From: Bolinopsis microptera
Lineage: Eukaryota > Ctenophora > Tentaculata > Lobata > Bolinopsidae
Direction: 5' to 3'
Length of the DNA: 64,000 nt
Assembly: GCF_026151205.1 (NCBI RefSeq)
Contig: NC_087075.1
Location: 10,462,303 to 10,526,302 of the forward strand
In this document: piece by piece, positions 63,094 to 64,000 of the stretch
How the letters are laid out: every line of letters starts with the position of its first letter
Numbering within the stretch: position 1 is the first letter of the stretch
Notes under the pieces: generated by a model
Seen by the model: the letters and a program-made list of their open reading frames with translations, nothing else
Databases searched by the model: none
What the model was told of the DNA's origin: nothing
Translations under genes and position numbers: made by a program

Positions 63094-64000
63094 TCACAGA
63101 GTGTCTCTGATCCTGATACCAAACGGGATTTCCAACAAATCTTTGGTAAGTTGATCAATCTGTTCAGATTGTTCCTTGGTCAACTCATCTTGCCAAGTAC
63201 CAACTTTGCCTTTTCTGATGAACTTGGAATTAGGATCCTTTGCAATACCATCCCTCCAAGAATAGTTCACTGTAGGATTCTTGGACATGGAATCAAACAT
63301 GCCGCTACTTACTACATTATCAATCTTTTCATCAGAACATTGGAGACCTAAAAACTCAACAATCTTCAATACTTCCCTCCTTAGATCCTCCACCATATCT
63401 TCGTAAGTTAAAAACAGTATATTGGGGTTCCCCTTTTGCTTAAACCAACCAGCTAGATGATCAAAATACCATCCTTGCTCAGCAGCATTTCGTTTGATGA
63501 ACACATCAGCGAAATACTCGGAGAAGGTCCCAGTATATTCATAGTGTCCAACAAAAACTCTTTTCATATGATTGTAAAATGAACAACATACATCCTTGGG
63601 ATTTCTGTAGCAATAGATGTATTTTATTTTATCCCCCTTTAGTATCCAATCCCATCTATCTATATCGTGTGTTTTGAAAACTCTGGGAGAAAGCATTGCA
63701 TCAATCTTTTTCTGCGATGCTTCTTGTATCCAGGGAACTGCCTCGTTTATATTATCTTTTTCACCCTAAGAATATGACAAAAATGATAAACAAGTTACGT
63801 AGTCTTTAAATGCATTGTGCGTGAATTTGAAACAGTAAGGGCTCTGATTCTCAATTATTACATAGAAGAGAAAAGTCGATGAAAAAATTAGCATATAAAG
63901 GAATGATTATTTTTATCATGTCACTCAAATAAACTTTAAACCCACCTGAGGATGATCATATAGTTCGTTTAGAATGTGTTGAAGCCATGTTGTACCACTT
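63094..64000 (-). CDS. Cytosolic sulfotransferase (SULT family), 3' part, runs off the window
   Basis: Two exons seen: 63946-64000 (open at the window edge) and 63094-63765, GT..AG, phase 0. The first gives SGTTWLQHILNELYDHPQ, the P-loop-like 5'-PSB loop that holds PAPS phosphate. The second gives RVFKTHD (with the KTH of the substrate-side His strand), YIYCYRNPKDVCCSFYNHMK (3'-phosphate binding, R-NPKD), FLTYEDMVEDLRREV, VNYSWRDG, FIRKGKVGTWQDELT (RKGxxGDWK-type motif, with T for D) and a normal end. Enzymes of this family move sulfate from PAPS to phenols, steroids, amines or alcohols in the cytosol. Substrate cannot be told. No frame breaks. Confidence 0.92.

Overview
This is animal nuclear DNA, AT-rich and dense in introns and repeats. 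Spliced genes with GT..AG introns are visible for an ETS transcription factor, the acetyl-CoA transporter SLC33A1, the helicase DHX33, a cytosolic sulfotransferase and a pentraxin-domain membrane protein. They are accompanied by CR1-like LINEs with an SGNH-esterase ORF and by several DNA-transposon/MITE families. This fits an invertebrate metazoan; the sequence alone does not let me name the phylum.

Layout. 1-7.8 kb is repeat country: a tRNA-Arg-like sequence, a hAT transposase remnant, local duplications and GGGCG-type minisatellites. 7.8-9.6 kb (minus) is a pentraxin / coiled-coil / transmembrane protein. 9.9-10.5 kb is a degenerate ~185-bp tandem repeat. 13.5-15.8 kb (minus) is a six-coding-exon ETS factor (505 aa when spliced as I read it). 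About 1 kb upstream of its start lies a 26-27 bp G-rich minisatellite (16.76-17.44 kb), then a decayed duplicated tract and a long stretch with no gene, E-box clusters and a (GA)n tract of about 200 bp.

26.7-59.8 kb (minus) is one large host gene, SLC33A1, which I could assemble as 14 coding exons totalling 516 aa after allowing for one extra base in exon 7. Intron 11 is about 22 kb and holds a three-ORF LINE of about 8 kb (30.3-38.3 kb), an intronless class-A-like GPCR (41.4-42.6 kb), several foldback elements, a 3.3-kb composite DNA element with an 8-bp target duplication (45.7-49.1 kb), and on the opposite strand a four-exon gene for a small two-repeat, Cys-rich, probably GPI-anchored protein (50.0-51.4 kb). 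Intron 7 holds a second, 5'-truncated CR1-like LINE and a fragment of a third.

60.7-62.7 kb (minus) is DHX33 in one coding exon. 63.1-64.0 kb (minus) is the 3' part of a sulfotransferase gene that runs off the window.

The most unusual objects are: (i) the LINE whose first ORF carries a signal peptide, a Cys-rich segment, a transmembrane helix and an AlkB-like fold without the HxD iron ligands, joined by an ATGA stop/start overlap to an esterase ORF; (ii) the paired six-cysteine GPI-anchored protein, which I do not recognise; and (iii) nested DNA elements whose target duplications can be read directly because empty sites lie beside filled ones. Single-base indels interrupt several otherwise well conserved reading frames, so residual assembly errors must be considered.
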